A DNA stretch of 64,000 nucleotides from assembly GCA_012932295.1 (NCBI GenBank), contig JAAONU010000001.1, forward strand, positions 49,759,134 through 49,823,133, written 5' to 3'. Source of the DNA: Cyclina sinensis. Taxonomy: Eukaryota; Mollusca; Bivalvia; Venerida; Veneridae. This document shows, piece after piece, positions 1 to 12,900 of the stretch (the first letter of the stretch is position 1; every line of letters starts with the position of its first letter). Made by a program: the position numbers and the translations under genes. The notes under the pieces are model-generated. The model did not search any database. It was not told the DNA's origin and saw only the letters and a program-made list of their open reading frames with translations.

Positions 1-202
1 CACTTTTAAAAGACTAAAAAAAACTTCATGTTCAAAGTTTGCTTGCATGAGATTTCTATTTCAAATAACTACAGACATTTACAGTCAATACCTATAGGCA
101 AAAAAAGAATGTTTAACTGTTCTAACATATATTCAGCAATGTTTTTGCATTTAAACCCATTAATAATTTTTCATTGAACAAGGACAAATCAATATATTCT
201 AC

Positions 203-938
203 CAAGTGTGGATGTGGTAGTGGCCGTTGGTGGCTGTATCACAAGTTTCTCGTCAATCTTCTCCTTCTCTGTCTCCATATGCTGGGAATCTTCAGACTCC
301 GGCTCCGGAGTAGAATTCTTACTGTTTCTGTTGAGGTGTAAACAACTATTCATAAAAAATCTACCACAGAGGTTGAGAAATGAAATAGTTCCAAAAGCTT
401 TTTCTGTTTTGATAGGACTTGAAACCTTTGGCTTCACCCACTGATGTATAACGTATTACTGACTCTTACTGCAGAGTAAAAAGATGATTTGTATGATATA
501 AAAATGAAATATCTCGTTTTTGCTTACGCGTATTCTAGGTTTTGTTATTTTATATGACCTATCAGTAACAAACTCTGTAAAAAGACTTATCAATGACACT
601 GTAAACAAAAGCCAGACAGCTCAGACTCCAACACATATCATATACCATACCATATTATTACAACACAAACACGTCATTCATATATTACAATGTTAACACC
701 AACAAATACTTCTTGGATCTTACCCTTGTTCTGCTTCTTTTGACTCTTGCTTCTGTTTCTTCTTCTTTTTCTTCTTCTCTCGTTTCTTGGCAGCTGCTGC
801 TTTCCTACTCTCTTCTTCTTGTCTCTCCTTGTCCAGTTCTTCGAGGAGATCTGTCGCGTTCTTGTTCGCCTCTGCCGCCTGCCGGTCCTTAGCACTCACT
901 ATTATCTCCATACACTGCTGACACTTCTTCTGCAATTC
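203..938 (-). CDS. ANKHD1: mask exons 24-25: lysine-rich post-ankyrin region
   Basis: Exon 24 (724-938) has the conserved QQAAEANKNA segment and a strongly basic run of Lys/Arg, a likely coiled coil or nuclear-localisation region. Exon 25 (203-327) is acidic then ends VIQPPTATTTSTLG at a GTAGAA donor in phase 1. If that donor were skipped, three more residues and a stop would give a short KH-less isoform; short vertebrate isoforms exist, but splicing onward is the better reading because vertebrate proteins continue at this point. Confidence 0.88.
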
Positions 939-3900
939 CTGTGTACATAAATAATGCCACAACTGATACTGGAACTGAATTTATTATTAACATAAGTTGG
1001 TTTAAGAATCCTCAAAAGCAGAAGAATTTTGTTGTTTCTTTTCTAGAAAAAGAATTTAAAACTTATGTTGATAAATGACTACTCTAGTACCGCTTGGCAA
1101 GTCTTGGCTTTAGCTTCACATCTGTTTTACATCAAAGGATATCTCAAACAGGTGAATCTATACCTGTATCTAAGTGACAAGACAACTTTAAATACAATAT
1201 ACATAAACCTTTGAAACAGCAGTATGCTTGCAGTTGCTTCATTCATAAAATGTAATTCAAATCACAGAAAATGCATTCAACTTTTTTATCAGTCAATTCA
1301 ATGAAGCCATCAACTTATAACCTATATCCTACTGGCTGTTATTTTGCCTGTGGCCAGTTCTGACCATGATCAGCCTGCACATCAGTGCAGTCTGATCATG
1401 GTCTGCACTGTTCACTATTTAGTCAGAATTTTTACAACTTATACTCCTATAAATAGTACATGGTAATGCCCAAACAGAAAGATGGACATGTCCTTTTTAG
1501 AAATTTAGCAGGCTAAGGGTTAAGAAATACTCTCTTCTTGTAGCTAAAATGTTCAAATACATACCTTATCAGTAATGGTAGCAATGTATCTGGACAATTC
1601 TGTATCAGAGGGAAACTGGTTCACATGTTTCACCATCCACTTAACCACCTTTATATGACCTTTCCTAAATGCAGCCATCAGACACGATACCTTACGATTG
1701 TCTTGGCTGTCAATATCTGCCCCTGCTGTCACTAACAGCTGTACAACATCTAAATGCCCACCTACAACAAAATATTCAAGTTTAGGAAGTGTATCAATAA
1801 AACTGTACATTTTCAGCAACACTATCAACCACTCATGAAAGCTGAACAAATATTCAACCAGTAATTTATCAAAACTAAAAAAAGTTCAGAATTCTTATAT
1901 TCAGGGATTTAAACTGTGAATGAATGTTTAATTCATTGATTTTAAGAATTTTGGAGACCAAAAATTGTATCAACTATTTGAAATGATCTGAATCTTTATT
2001 TGGGGGAAACTGAATGGAATAATAGCCACTGTCTTTGAATGAACAAATTCTGCCATTACAATGCCAGAAGTTGTGCAGTATAAATACAACAAATACTGCT
2101 TACTGAACCTCTCAGTAGGGCTGCAAGAATACAGATACCATTTTGTTCACTTTCAGAAATAAACCTTTCAATTTTATATTTATACAAAATATGTGTTCAA
2201 TACAAGTGAATGTGACAAAGGGAATGATTAGGTGCAAGCTGATTTGGGCATGTTTTTTTGTCAAAAATAATGCTTTCCTGACCACATGCTAATTTCTGTA
2301 CCTTGACCTAGTTAACAAAATTAAATAAAAACTGAAAATTTGGATTTATTTAAACTTTAGTGAAGTCATGCACTCATAATAGCCTGATAACTACTCACCA
2401 TTACATGCTAACCATAGTGGTGAATTTCCTTTCTTATTTTTCACATCAACAGCTGCGTGTCTTGACAGTAACAACTCAACAAAACGATAATGCCCCTTGT
2501 CTGCCGCTATTGTTAGTGCCGTATCTCTTGAAGAGGGGACAGGTGGGGCATTAACATCTGCACCTTTGTCTAGCAGGACACGCCCTACTTCAACATAACC
2601 ACCCGAGGCAGCCTCCATCAACGGTGTTAAACCAGTCTAAATAATGAAAGAATATGTGAATTTAGTCAAAACTTAAGCAACTAAGACAAGATCAAGAACT
2701 GTTTATGTGCATGATCCTCTTTACATACAAACCAGCATAAATATTACAAAGGTTTTTAAATTTTGTGTTATACAGAAATACTACATCAAACAGAAAAAAA
2801 CAAAGCAAACAACTATTAATAATTTTTTTTTTTTTTCACACAAGACATCAGATACTGTACCTTTGCCCTGTGTTCTATGTTAGCCCTCCTGTCCACCAGT
2901 AAACTGACCACTTCATGACGACCTTGAAAACAGGCCAATGTCAATGCCGTATTCCGATTTGTCTCGATCTGAAAATCAATTTGTCTAGTACATACATGTA
3001 CAACCTACATGACATATGATTAAAAAATTTTTATCAGATATTCAAGTTCAATGTATATTTCATATTAATAAAAATTTTGTTTAATATATACTTTAGCCAA
3101 AGCAATGACCAGTTAAATTATCTAGGCGATTTTTAAGATTGTTTTCTTCAAAGGACTACTTTATGAGGTAAGAAACTTTGTGTGTTAAGTTACCTGTGCA
3201 TTAATATCACTGCCCATATCAAGAAGTAATTTGACTGCCGCAGTATGACCATTCATGGCTGCCAACATCAGAGGTGAAATACCAAGTTTACTTCCGGTCC
3301 TGAAAATGAAAATAATGCTTCCATCTATGCTTCTTATCAAACACTTTTCAAGTTTCCCATAGGTAGTTTGTATATTAAAGAATTTTAGCATTCATGCAGT
3401 CAAAATGCATTTTAATGTTGTTTTATTAAATTTTCCTACATCAAGTGCCGTAATTCAAACATACCATTCAAACAAAATTATCTTGCCTCTCTGATGCCCA
3501 CTCTAAACTTAGAGCCATTTACATATGGGATTTTTTTTCCAATACATTTCTGCAGTTACAATTTTCTTGTTTTGTTACCACTACAAAAAATTTGTCTATT
3601 TTATCCACCTTTGTACAGACTTGGACAAAAAGACAACTGTAACAGCATAAATCAAGCATACAATGATGAAATAACTGGGCTTGAGGCAAACTTCCTATTT
3701 ATCACAATATGAATGGGGAACAACTCCTTTTGGGTGTGTTCTTTTTTTCTGATATGTCTTGTAAAGAAACTCACTGTAACCAATGTTTACATAAGGGGAT
3801 TGTATAACTTGCAAGAAATTCACAATATTTTGCTCAAGTGTGTATGGTGTTTCAGAAATCAAGTAATTATTGACCTAAAGCATTATCATTTTGCGTACAA

Positions 3901-6900
3901 AACTTAACGTTTTCAATCCTGCATGAGGGCCTTATCTAATTGAATCAATCATGACTCCACTGATTTTAGATCACTGTAAATGTATTCTCCTTTGACTGGC
4001 AGTGACAAACCTCTTACATTGCTACCCTGACACTGCTTAACTGACTACACTCCTAAGACTGAACTTTTTCTGTGAGAGTTTCTTACCTTGAATTGATTTC
4101 GGCTCCATGAGAGAGAAGTAACTTGATTATATTCACAAAGCCCCCAGATGCTGCAAGACTCAAAGGCGTGTAATCTGACACATTACGATGCTCCTTGTTG
4201 GCACCTCGTGACAGTAACAACTCAACAACCTGAAACATATACATTTGGCATTAAAACTTAACATATAAAAAATAGTTTGAAATTCCCTAATCATTTGTTA
4301 ACTAACAGTAACAAAAGTAGTAAGTTTTTCAATGAAATAATTACAAATAATCTAAATCGGACATTGTTAATAGGGATAAGTACAGATTTCACCTGCAACT
4401 TCTGAGAAATATTTTTCAGGAACATTATGTATTTTGAATGCCTGGCAAAACCTTCTTCGACATTAGGAATTATTCTGGGCAATCATTACCAATACATCTT
4501 GAACTACCTCACTTCAATGAAATTTATATTAACAGTATTTCAGAATGTTTGTCTATTTACAGATTTCATGAAAATGAGCATTTCACAGGTTCAGGAACTG
4601 TTCTGTTTCATGTACTACTAAGCCAAGTACTTGCCTCGTATCTTCCACCTGAGCAAGCCAATGAGAGGGGTGTATCTTTAGTTCTTTCTGACTGGGCCTC
4701 TATATCAGCACCTTGTTCTAACAGTATCTCCACAACATCAGTATGACCTGCTGTGGCTGCCAGTATCAGGGGAGTGAAACCTGCAATTAAAACCATTTTC
4801 TGAAAACCCCTGTATCGCTAATATTTGTGTTATCATTTTACACATTAGTGCATAAGTAATATGGAAACTCATGATGAGTCATCTTTATTTCTTGATAAAA
4901 GCAATTAAAATACGAGATAACAATGGTTTCAAAACACATACTGACCCCAATATTATCTCACCATGACCTAATGGTAAGTTATAAAGGACTACTAACACTG
5001 AACTATTTGGCATGATGTGTAATTTTTTTCCTTTTACATCTGGACTTGAATACAGTACGGAGAAATTAAATTGGAAGCTAATTGAGATCCTTACCTTTTT
5101 TATCACGATGTTCAATATCGGCCTGTTTAGAAAGAAGAAGAGTGACCAGTTCTGAATGACCTCCAGCACATGCCAACGTTAGTGCCGTGTCATGATTGCT
5201 CTCTGTCTGTGCATCCAGGTCAATAGGGGTGTATAAGGGTGATATACTGTCCGGTGAAGCTGGTGATGGGTTCGGTGTCAATGGGGTTGATGGAGGTGGA
5301 GTGACAGTCTCAATACCCAGCATCCCAGTATCATGATTTATCTGTGACAATGACAGAAGTGACTTTGTTTTCTTCTTCTGTACACCTGGTTTCTGACTCT
5401 GGGGAACAACCGGAGGTTTAATCTGCTGTAACTGTTGCTGGAATAGCTGTGCTTGTTGTTGTTGCTGCAGCAATTGTTGATGTTGTTGTTGATTGAACAG
5501 AAGTTGATTAGCCTGGGGGAACTGTGGGTTGAGAGCACCGGCCTGTTGTAGAAGATTCTGATGTTGGACCTGGGCCACAGCTTGCTGCTGAGATGTGATA
5601 GCAAACTGTTGCTGCTGTGCTTGTTGCTGGGCAACAACTGCTTGCTGCGCCTGCTGTAACTGTTGCGGGGTAAATTGTTGCTGTGACAAAACCTGAAATA
5701 CATGGTATATGTAACTCAGTGATTCACATTTTAACTGTTTAAACAAATACCAGTGTATAAATATCATGGCTAGTGAGGTCTCAGCAGTAGAAAATGTGTA
5801 TGTTCATCAAAGCAGTTGTATAGAGCACAAGACCATTATTAACTGCTTTCTGTTGTATACAGTTTCATGAATTTGCTGTACTGTTAGTAACAATGCTTAA
5901 TAATGTTTTCTTAATGAAATTTAATATTCCAACCTAAACTGCTATCAATTTTGTAACTGTGTCAAATAAAAACATTATGAAAACAAAGAAACAAAACAAT
6001 GTGGAAAATTCTTAGCAAACTTACTTGAAAAAGATGATCTTGTTGCTGAGGTGTTAACTGAAGTTGTGGAAACTGAAGGGAAGTCTGCTGGGCTAGTTGC
6101 TGGGCCTCTTGCTGCTGGCGAAGGATCAGGCTCTGCAGCGTTTGCCGTTGATTCTCATTCAACACAAAAGGTTGGTTGAGCACTGTCTGTTGTTGATGTT
6201 GCTGCAGCTGTAATTGCTGCAGTTGCTGTTCTAACTGTTGTTGTTGACTAAGGGTAAGCTGAGGAGGTTTAGGCGGGGCTTGGGTCTGGGCGAGAGATGA
6301 AGGGGGCTGGGGCAGAGGGATAATATTCTGGGCCATGACAGGAAGTTGGTTCATTAACTGATTGGTAGTTGGTACTGCTGGTCGGACTGGTTGCTGAGAA
6401 CTACTGACCAGGCCTGACTGACTTCCTGCAAGACAAAATACGATTTTATTTTCTTCTGTAGTTTTCACATTACTTATTACAAAATCTTAGGTAAGTGAAA
6501 TCTCATCCCTGCTTTTAATGTTCTTTTGCCTAATTGTGTTGTAAAAATAACAATCTCCATTGATTTCTCGATGGCTCAAATTAAGAAAATATACTTCTTT
6601 CAATTTTTCTATACATGAAAAATCACTTGATCAAATCAATCTGCTGATTAAAAGTCATCTATCAAAGTTCAGTCAAAATTTTCATACTATTAAGTAGGGA
6701 TGGCAATGAGTACTAATCTAAGTTTTAGAGTACTCAGTCATTATTTCAAACAAAGTCTCTGTTACTCGGAAGTTTCTCTGGAATTTTTCCAAGCATTCAT
6801 ATTCCTGAGCTTTTGCACAAACATGCATGGCTAATCTTGAAGTCTGAGTGTGAAAAAGAGCTTTTGACCAGCCCAGATACTCCATTGACAGTTCATGCTG

Positions 6901-9900
6901 AAAACTGACCCAAATATCAGACTCATATATATTTGATTTGACTCATATTTATTTGATGGCAGCACCATGTCTACTGATGTTTAACAATTATTACAGATAG
7001 TAGCCATCAGTTACTTCTGGCAATGACAGCTACCAGTAACTCCAACCAGAAGCAATGCTTATCATAACAATATAGCCACCATCTATGATCTACTTTCCTT
7101 TTAAGAATTGGCTACGTTATGTATCAAACGAGTTACCCTTTTACGATAAGTAAAGAAAATAATGAATTTAAGGGTTCCGATTATTCCTTTAACATTACCC
7201 CTACACACGGTTGGGAAGGATAACATAAAATAACTAGTCTCTTCACAATTTTGATCCGATTCTTTAAAACGCAAAAACATGTGATATTTTAAAGAACTCC
7301 ACTGGTATTGAAGTTAAATGCAAGGCAAATTATATATATTGTAAGAAGCTTAATGATATAAACAATATATTTGTTGTATACTACAAGCACATGTCAAACT
7401 GTAGATATCCTAACATTGTCAATTTACCACAAAATTTTCACAACTTTGCAGAGATGTTCAAATTGCATATGATAGGTTTCAGTACGCTTTCTTCGAAAAA
7501 TATCTCCTCGATGAAAACAACAAATCGGTAGAACCGATGGATGCTCCCCGAATAAATGCCAATTCCAAAAGGGCTATTGTTTAATATGTATTTTTTTAAG
7601 TATGAAAAATAACAAAGGGCAATAACTACTAAATTATGCAAAATAGAGTTACAGTTTATGTACGCTGCACTTCTCCTCATAGAGATCTATCTACCAATAA
7701 AGTTTCATGTTAATATCTCTTATGCTTTGTGAGATATGCCCGGACAAAAAATAAGTATGAGAAGTTTCAAAGGGCAATAACTCAAAAATTAATAAAGCAA
7801 GAGTTATGGTTCTTGTGCACTGCACTGCTCATCAATGAGATCTATCTACTTAAAGTTTCAAGTTGATAACTCTTATACTTTGTGAGATATGCCCCGGACA
7901 AAAAATAAGTATGAGAAGTTTCAAAGGGCAATAACTCAAAAATTAATAAAGCAAGAGTTATAGTTCTTGTGCACTGCACTGCTCCTTAATGAGATCTAAC
8001 TACCTATGAAGTTTGGTCTAGATATCTCTCATAGTTTTTGTGTTATGCTCCAGACAAAATTATGACAGACGGGATGGACAAAGCGGCAACTATATGCTCG
8101 CCCTTTGGGGAGCATAAAAAGTGATACTTCTGAAACTTTACTGAGTACTCGAGTATGTAATTTGCTTACCCACACATGGACATTTGATCAAGTACTAAAT
8201 TACTGGTTAGTTGTTGCCATCCCTACTGTAAAGGCTGCTAAGTAAAAGCTAGCATTACTTGATATTTTCTTAACAATTCAATTTAATGTATGAATGGGCA
8301 TTATAAAATTTTTCTTTTTAAATAAAACTGCCACTTTTTCTTTTTAAATCAAATTGCTAACTCCTATTCTTTCAAGTATGTATTAAACTAACAAATAAAC
8401 AAGATACACATACCTCCATTATGTGACTGTACTGTTCCATTAGTGCTATCTAAACCCCCATTCATTTTTGCAGTGATATTTCCTGTGTTATTCTCCTTGC
8501 CACACTCCTCCCCGTCACCAGACAGAGTATGATTTGCACCAATATCTGACTGGTTAGTGTTGACTGGCTTTTGTTGATTTTCAGTTACTTCCCCTGATGG
8601 AGGTTTAGACTGGTCTGCAGAAGGTGGTAAATTTGAAGTAGAACTTGTTGCTTCAGAAATATTAGGCTTGATATTAGATTTTACTGCTTCACTGGTATCT
8701 GTTTTTGAGGCCTGTTTATCAAGGTTATTGGACATCTGTGACTCAGGCTGGTCAGCTGACATAGGAGGGGTTGGCATCACAGACTGACTAGAAGTACTAA
8801 TTTTTTTCTTCTGGGCTTCTAATTGTTTTTGCAAAGCCTGAAACACGAGAGTTTACTTTTTAATCTGAAATTCTTTTGATTAACATCTGCAGACATTCAT
8901 TCAATTTTTTTTAATGTCAAAGCATTGTTATATCTACAATGTAATTGCACAAACCTGCAGAAGTTTCCAGTAACAAAGTTCTTTTCAAGAGAAAATTTAA
9001 ATTCTGTATTTAGCCAGAAGAAGCAAAACACAGACAAGAAATAAAACATTCTTTTAAAAATAGTCACAATCAAACACAACTAGCAACATAATTATACCAC
9101 TAAACAAAGTTCTATTAACAGATATTAACATTCCAATACAAAAAGACATAAAGTCAAAATCCTGAGACAGCTTGCTTCTGTGAATTATCTATGATCAACA
9201 AATATATACTTGGGAAAAAAAGAGGCTTAACAGTGAACTTCAACTTGCAGAAGGTATGTTACAGTTTTATTACTTCAAACAAAATCATGTCAAATGACCC
9301 TTTCAACATCTTAAGTCAATATTGGGACATGCCTGAAGACGAGTCCTACAGGTTTGGTTTCTTGTTCCTTAACTGTTATGACGTGCTTTGTGAAATAAAA
9401 ATGAATTCAGAAATAGGAATATCAGATCAATTACCTGATGTAAAGGTTGTCTTGATTGTAATGCTTGCTGCAATTGTTGTTGTTGTTGCTGCTGATGCTG
9501 TGCCGTTATCAACAACTGCTGATGGGCCTTTTCCTGTAACTCTCTCTCGACCTTTTGTAATTCTTCAAGGATTTGTTGCTTTCTTAAAATCTGTTCTTCT
9601 CTAGTAGATGTAGTATTTATCAACTCTTTTGCCATAACATTACTAATAATTGCCTCTAACCTCTCTCCTGCTTTCAGATCTATTGCATCTTCAGGTAAAA
9701 GGTCCGAGATCACACCATTTTCACTAATCTGGGCTGCTAGTTCACCTGAGGTCGTTAAGTTTGATGTTTTTGTTGTTTTAGTGGCTGCATCTATATTATG
9801 TTGATTGCCTGTACTGGAAGGGGTAGACTTCTTTAAAGATTTCTGCATGTTTTGCCAGATCTGGTCGCCGGCCTTGGCAGGGATGTTCATATCTTTATCC

Positions 9901-12900
9901 TGAACCTTTCTCTTCATGGGTGATGCCCCATCCCCATGCTCACATGCAGTTGTGGTGAGATTGTTGGGTCTGGAGGGGTGGGAGTCTGGCTCACTGGGTG
10001 GCACTATGTTTGCCAGACCATAGATTGGAACACGAGACTGAAAAATATAAAGTATACAACTACAAGTAAAGCTTGTTTATCTAATCAACTCTACACAACA
10101 TCATTATAAGTATGTTGGATTTAGATTAAAACAATCAACTGCACAATCCAAAAAAAAGTGACAATCATTATACACTCATGCAATTCTCAAGACGTAGAGA
10201 CATCTTCCCCACTTCATTAAACTGTCAGAGTCAACACAAGACTGCAAAACTTTTAGTTTGTTCTGAACACTGAAAACAGATGAATAATTACCTCTACAAG
10301 ATGTTGATCAGCTGCTGTGAGAGGAGGCAGTTCCTGCCCATGGTTCATCAGCACTCTGTTAGGATATTCCAACAATAGCTTCACTACATTGGTGTGTCCA
10401 CCTTTGGCAGCTTCTATTACCATTGTAGAGCCATCCTGAATAAGGAAGCATTAATCAATAGTTTATACCTTTTTTAACTGATCTACAGATTTCTGGCATA
10501 TTTCACATTCACAATTATTGCTTTTCTTTCAAAAACAGAAAATGTATGTAATTTTTCTGTGTAAACAAAATGGAAGTCAGTGTAACAAGATTCTTCCAAT
10601 CCTGCAGATCAACTTATGGATATAATTGTACTTGTATTTTTATTTTATGAATGTATGAAGCAAATACTCAATCTTCCAAGAAATGAAATCTTAGTTGCTA
10701 TTCTGAGCAACAAACAAAATAGTTACCTTAAGTTTATGAGTGGGATCTCCACCATGGGCCAAGAGAAGTTCTACTACAGCCAAGTGACCTCCAGCACAGG
10801 CAAGTGATAATACAGTATGGTCATTCGTGCTTGTCTGACGATTCACATCCGCTCCTACAGCAACAATAAGGATTATTTCACAAACAGTTTGCCCACAGTA
10901 TCTACCTAGAGTAACTTCATGGCAGAACAATTTCCTCTGTTCTGTTTCATGTACTTTAAACAGTAATTCAGTGATATAGGTGGGCAGTTAACTTAAACAT
11001 TGTATATGAGAAACCCAAGTACTAGCTCCCTTTTCTTTGAAAGAAACTTCAGTTCTTTTTTTTTTCTAACCCAAACTGAATAACTTCAGTCTGTTTCAAT
11101 GTATCATAAATTCTGCTCTTAGTTCTTATGGCTTCCAAAAGACTACTACATTATGAAAATAATCTTTAAGTGATAGAAGTAAGCACTTTGAAGGTGAGCA
11201 GAAAGTTTTAGGTGAAAAAAACAGGAAAACAGCCTTGTTTTTTACCTTTGCTGATGAGAAACTGTACTGTACAAAGATGACCAGCTCTTGCAGCCTTCAT
11301 CAATGGAGTCCTACCTCCCTCTGACTCGTGCTCCTAGAATAACAGAAATACAGCCTGTCATGCCACAACAGAAAATATTGTGACTGGGTGAGAGAATGAA
11401 CTTATGTTTATTTTCAATCAACAACTAAGGTCATATCAGGATAGGTCTGATTTGTATTCGGGCTTTTATCAGCATGTACTAACTAAACAGTTAAATAAAC
11501 TACCATCAAGAATATGGCACAGGCATGACCAGAAAATGTCTGCCTTGTTTCAATTGTCTCTTTTAAATGTAACAGCATATAAGTAATTTCCAGATTCACC
11601 TTTCAAAAGAAATGCAAGTCAGTCCTGTTTATGATAAGTTAGAACCTTTCCTAATATCAACAGTCTAGTACATACCAATATTGCACCATGCTGAAGCAGA
11701 ACATCAGCAACATCAGTATGACCATTCTCACAGGCATAGGTGAGGGCAGTGTCCCCTGTACCAGTAGTAGCATTCACACTAGCATCTGTAATACAGAATT
11801 GCTTAATATGAATCTCAAATACAACTTCAAATCATTTTAAGATTATGAATTAGATTTTACGATGGAGTATCTTATAAATATCCCTAAAGTTTATGGATTA
11901 CACAAAATTATGACACATGTATTTCTTTTTAGGTCTAAATCTAACATCATCTACAAAATCTTGGTAAAAAGTATTCTATGCTTTTACAAGACAAAGAGCA
12001 ATATACAAACATTGGGTCAGTACAAATGTGTCAAGATGCAAGCATGTGAAAAAGAAACCTACTGTATTTGAGGAGATATTTCACTAGTTCTAGGTGTCCT
12101 TCTTGTGCAGCTTCCATCAGGGGAGTACTGCAGCCCAGCTCAATGTCTGCCCCTGCAGTGATGAGAAAATCAGCAACATCAAGGAACCCCCCACAGCAAG
12201 CCAAGGTCAGGGCGGTCTCCTGTGTTTCTTCTGTCTGTGCATTGATATCTGCATCTAAAAACAACCAATCAAAACAATTTTATTCCATCTGATAACCAAT
12301 GATAATAAAAGATTTTAATACAGACTAAACTGAAGTAAAATGTACATATCAAATATAGTAGCTTTAATTTACATCCAAGTACTTTCAAAATAAGTCACCT
12401 ATTACCAGGTATTTTAGGACAGATTCAATTGTTGATACATCATAGCAATAGATTACTGGTTTCAGTATCAATGGGTAAAAAGTAAAAAATAATGTCACTT
12501 GATAATTATACTTCTCACCTATCATTCACAAAGAATTTAAGACTGGTGACTATTTTTCTGGGATAATCTAGTGAATATTGTCTCCCTTTTTGATTGCATA
12601 AAAAAATCCACCTCCCAGCAAAACTACTTAACTAGAAACAAAGGGGTCGTTCAATCCTACTCTTGAAATGTACACAAGATTTCAAGAAATCAGCTGGTAA
12701 GACCTGTACCTCAAAGCCGAACTTGAAAAGACCAGTCATTTTCAGCGAGTTTAAACATCTGAAACTCTTCTGATTTCAACTGAAAATTATTGTATGTATA
12801 CCGGACATCTCTGTCATGTTAATCTGTACTGGTTTGTTCTATATGAGAATTCGCGTCGTACTTTTATTTGATCTACCTACCATGAGCAAGAAGCAGAGCA

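Noticed and set aside
5338..5703. Minus-strand frame rich in Asn and Ser
   Set aside because: Out-of-frame reading of the glutamine-coding exon 17 of mask.
7438..7680. Minus-strand frame in mask intron 15
   Set aside because: Inside the hAT-like element, AT-rich, no homology, and not needed for exon joining.
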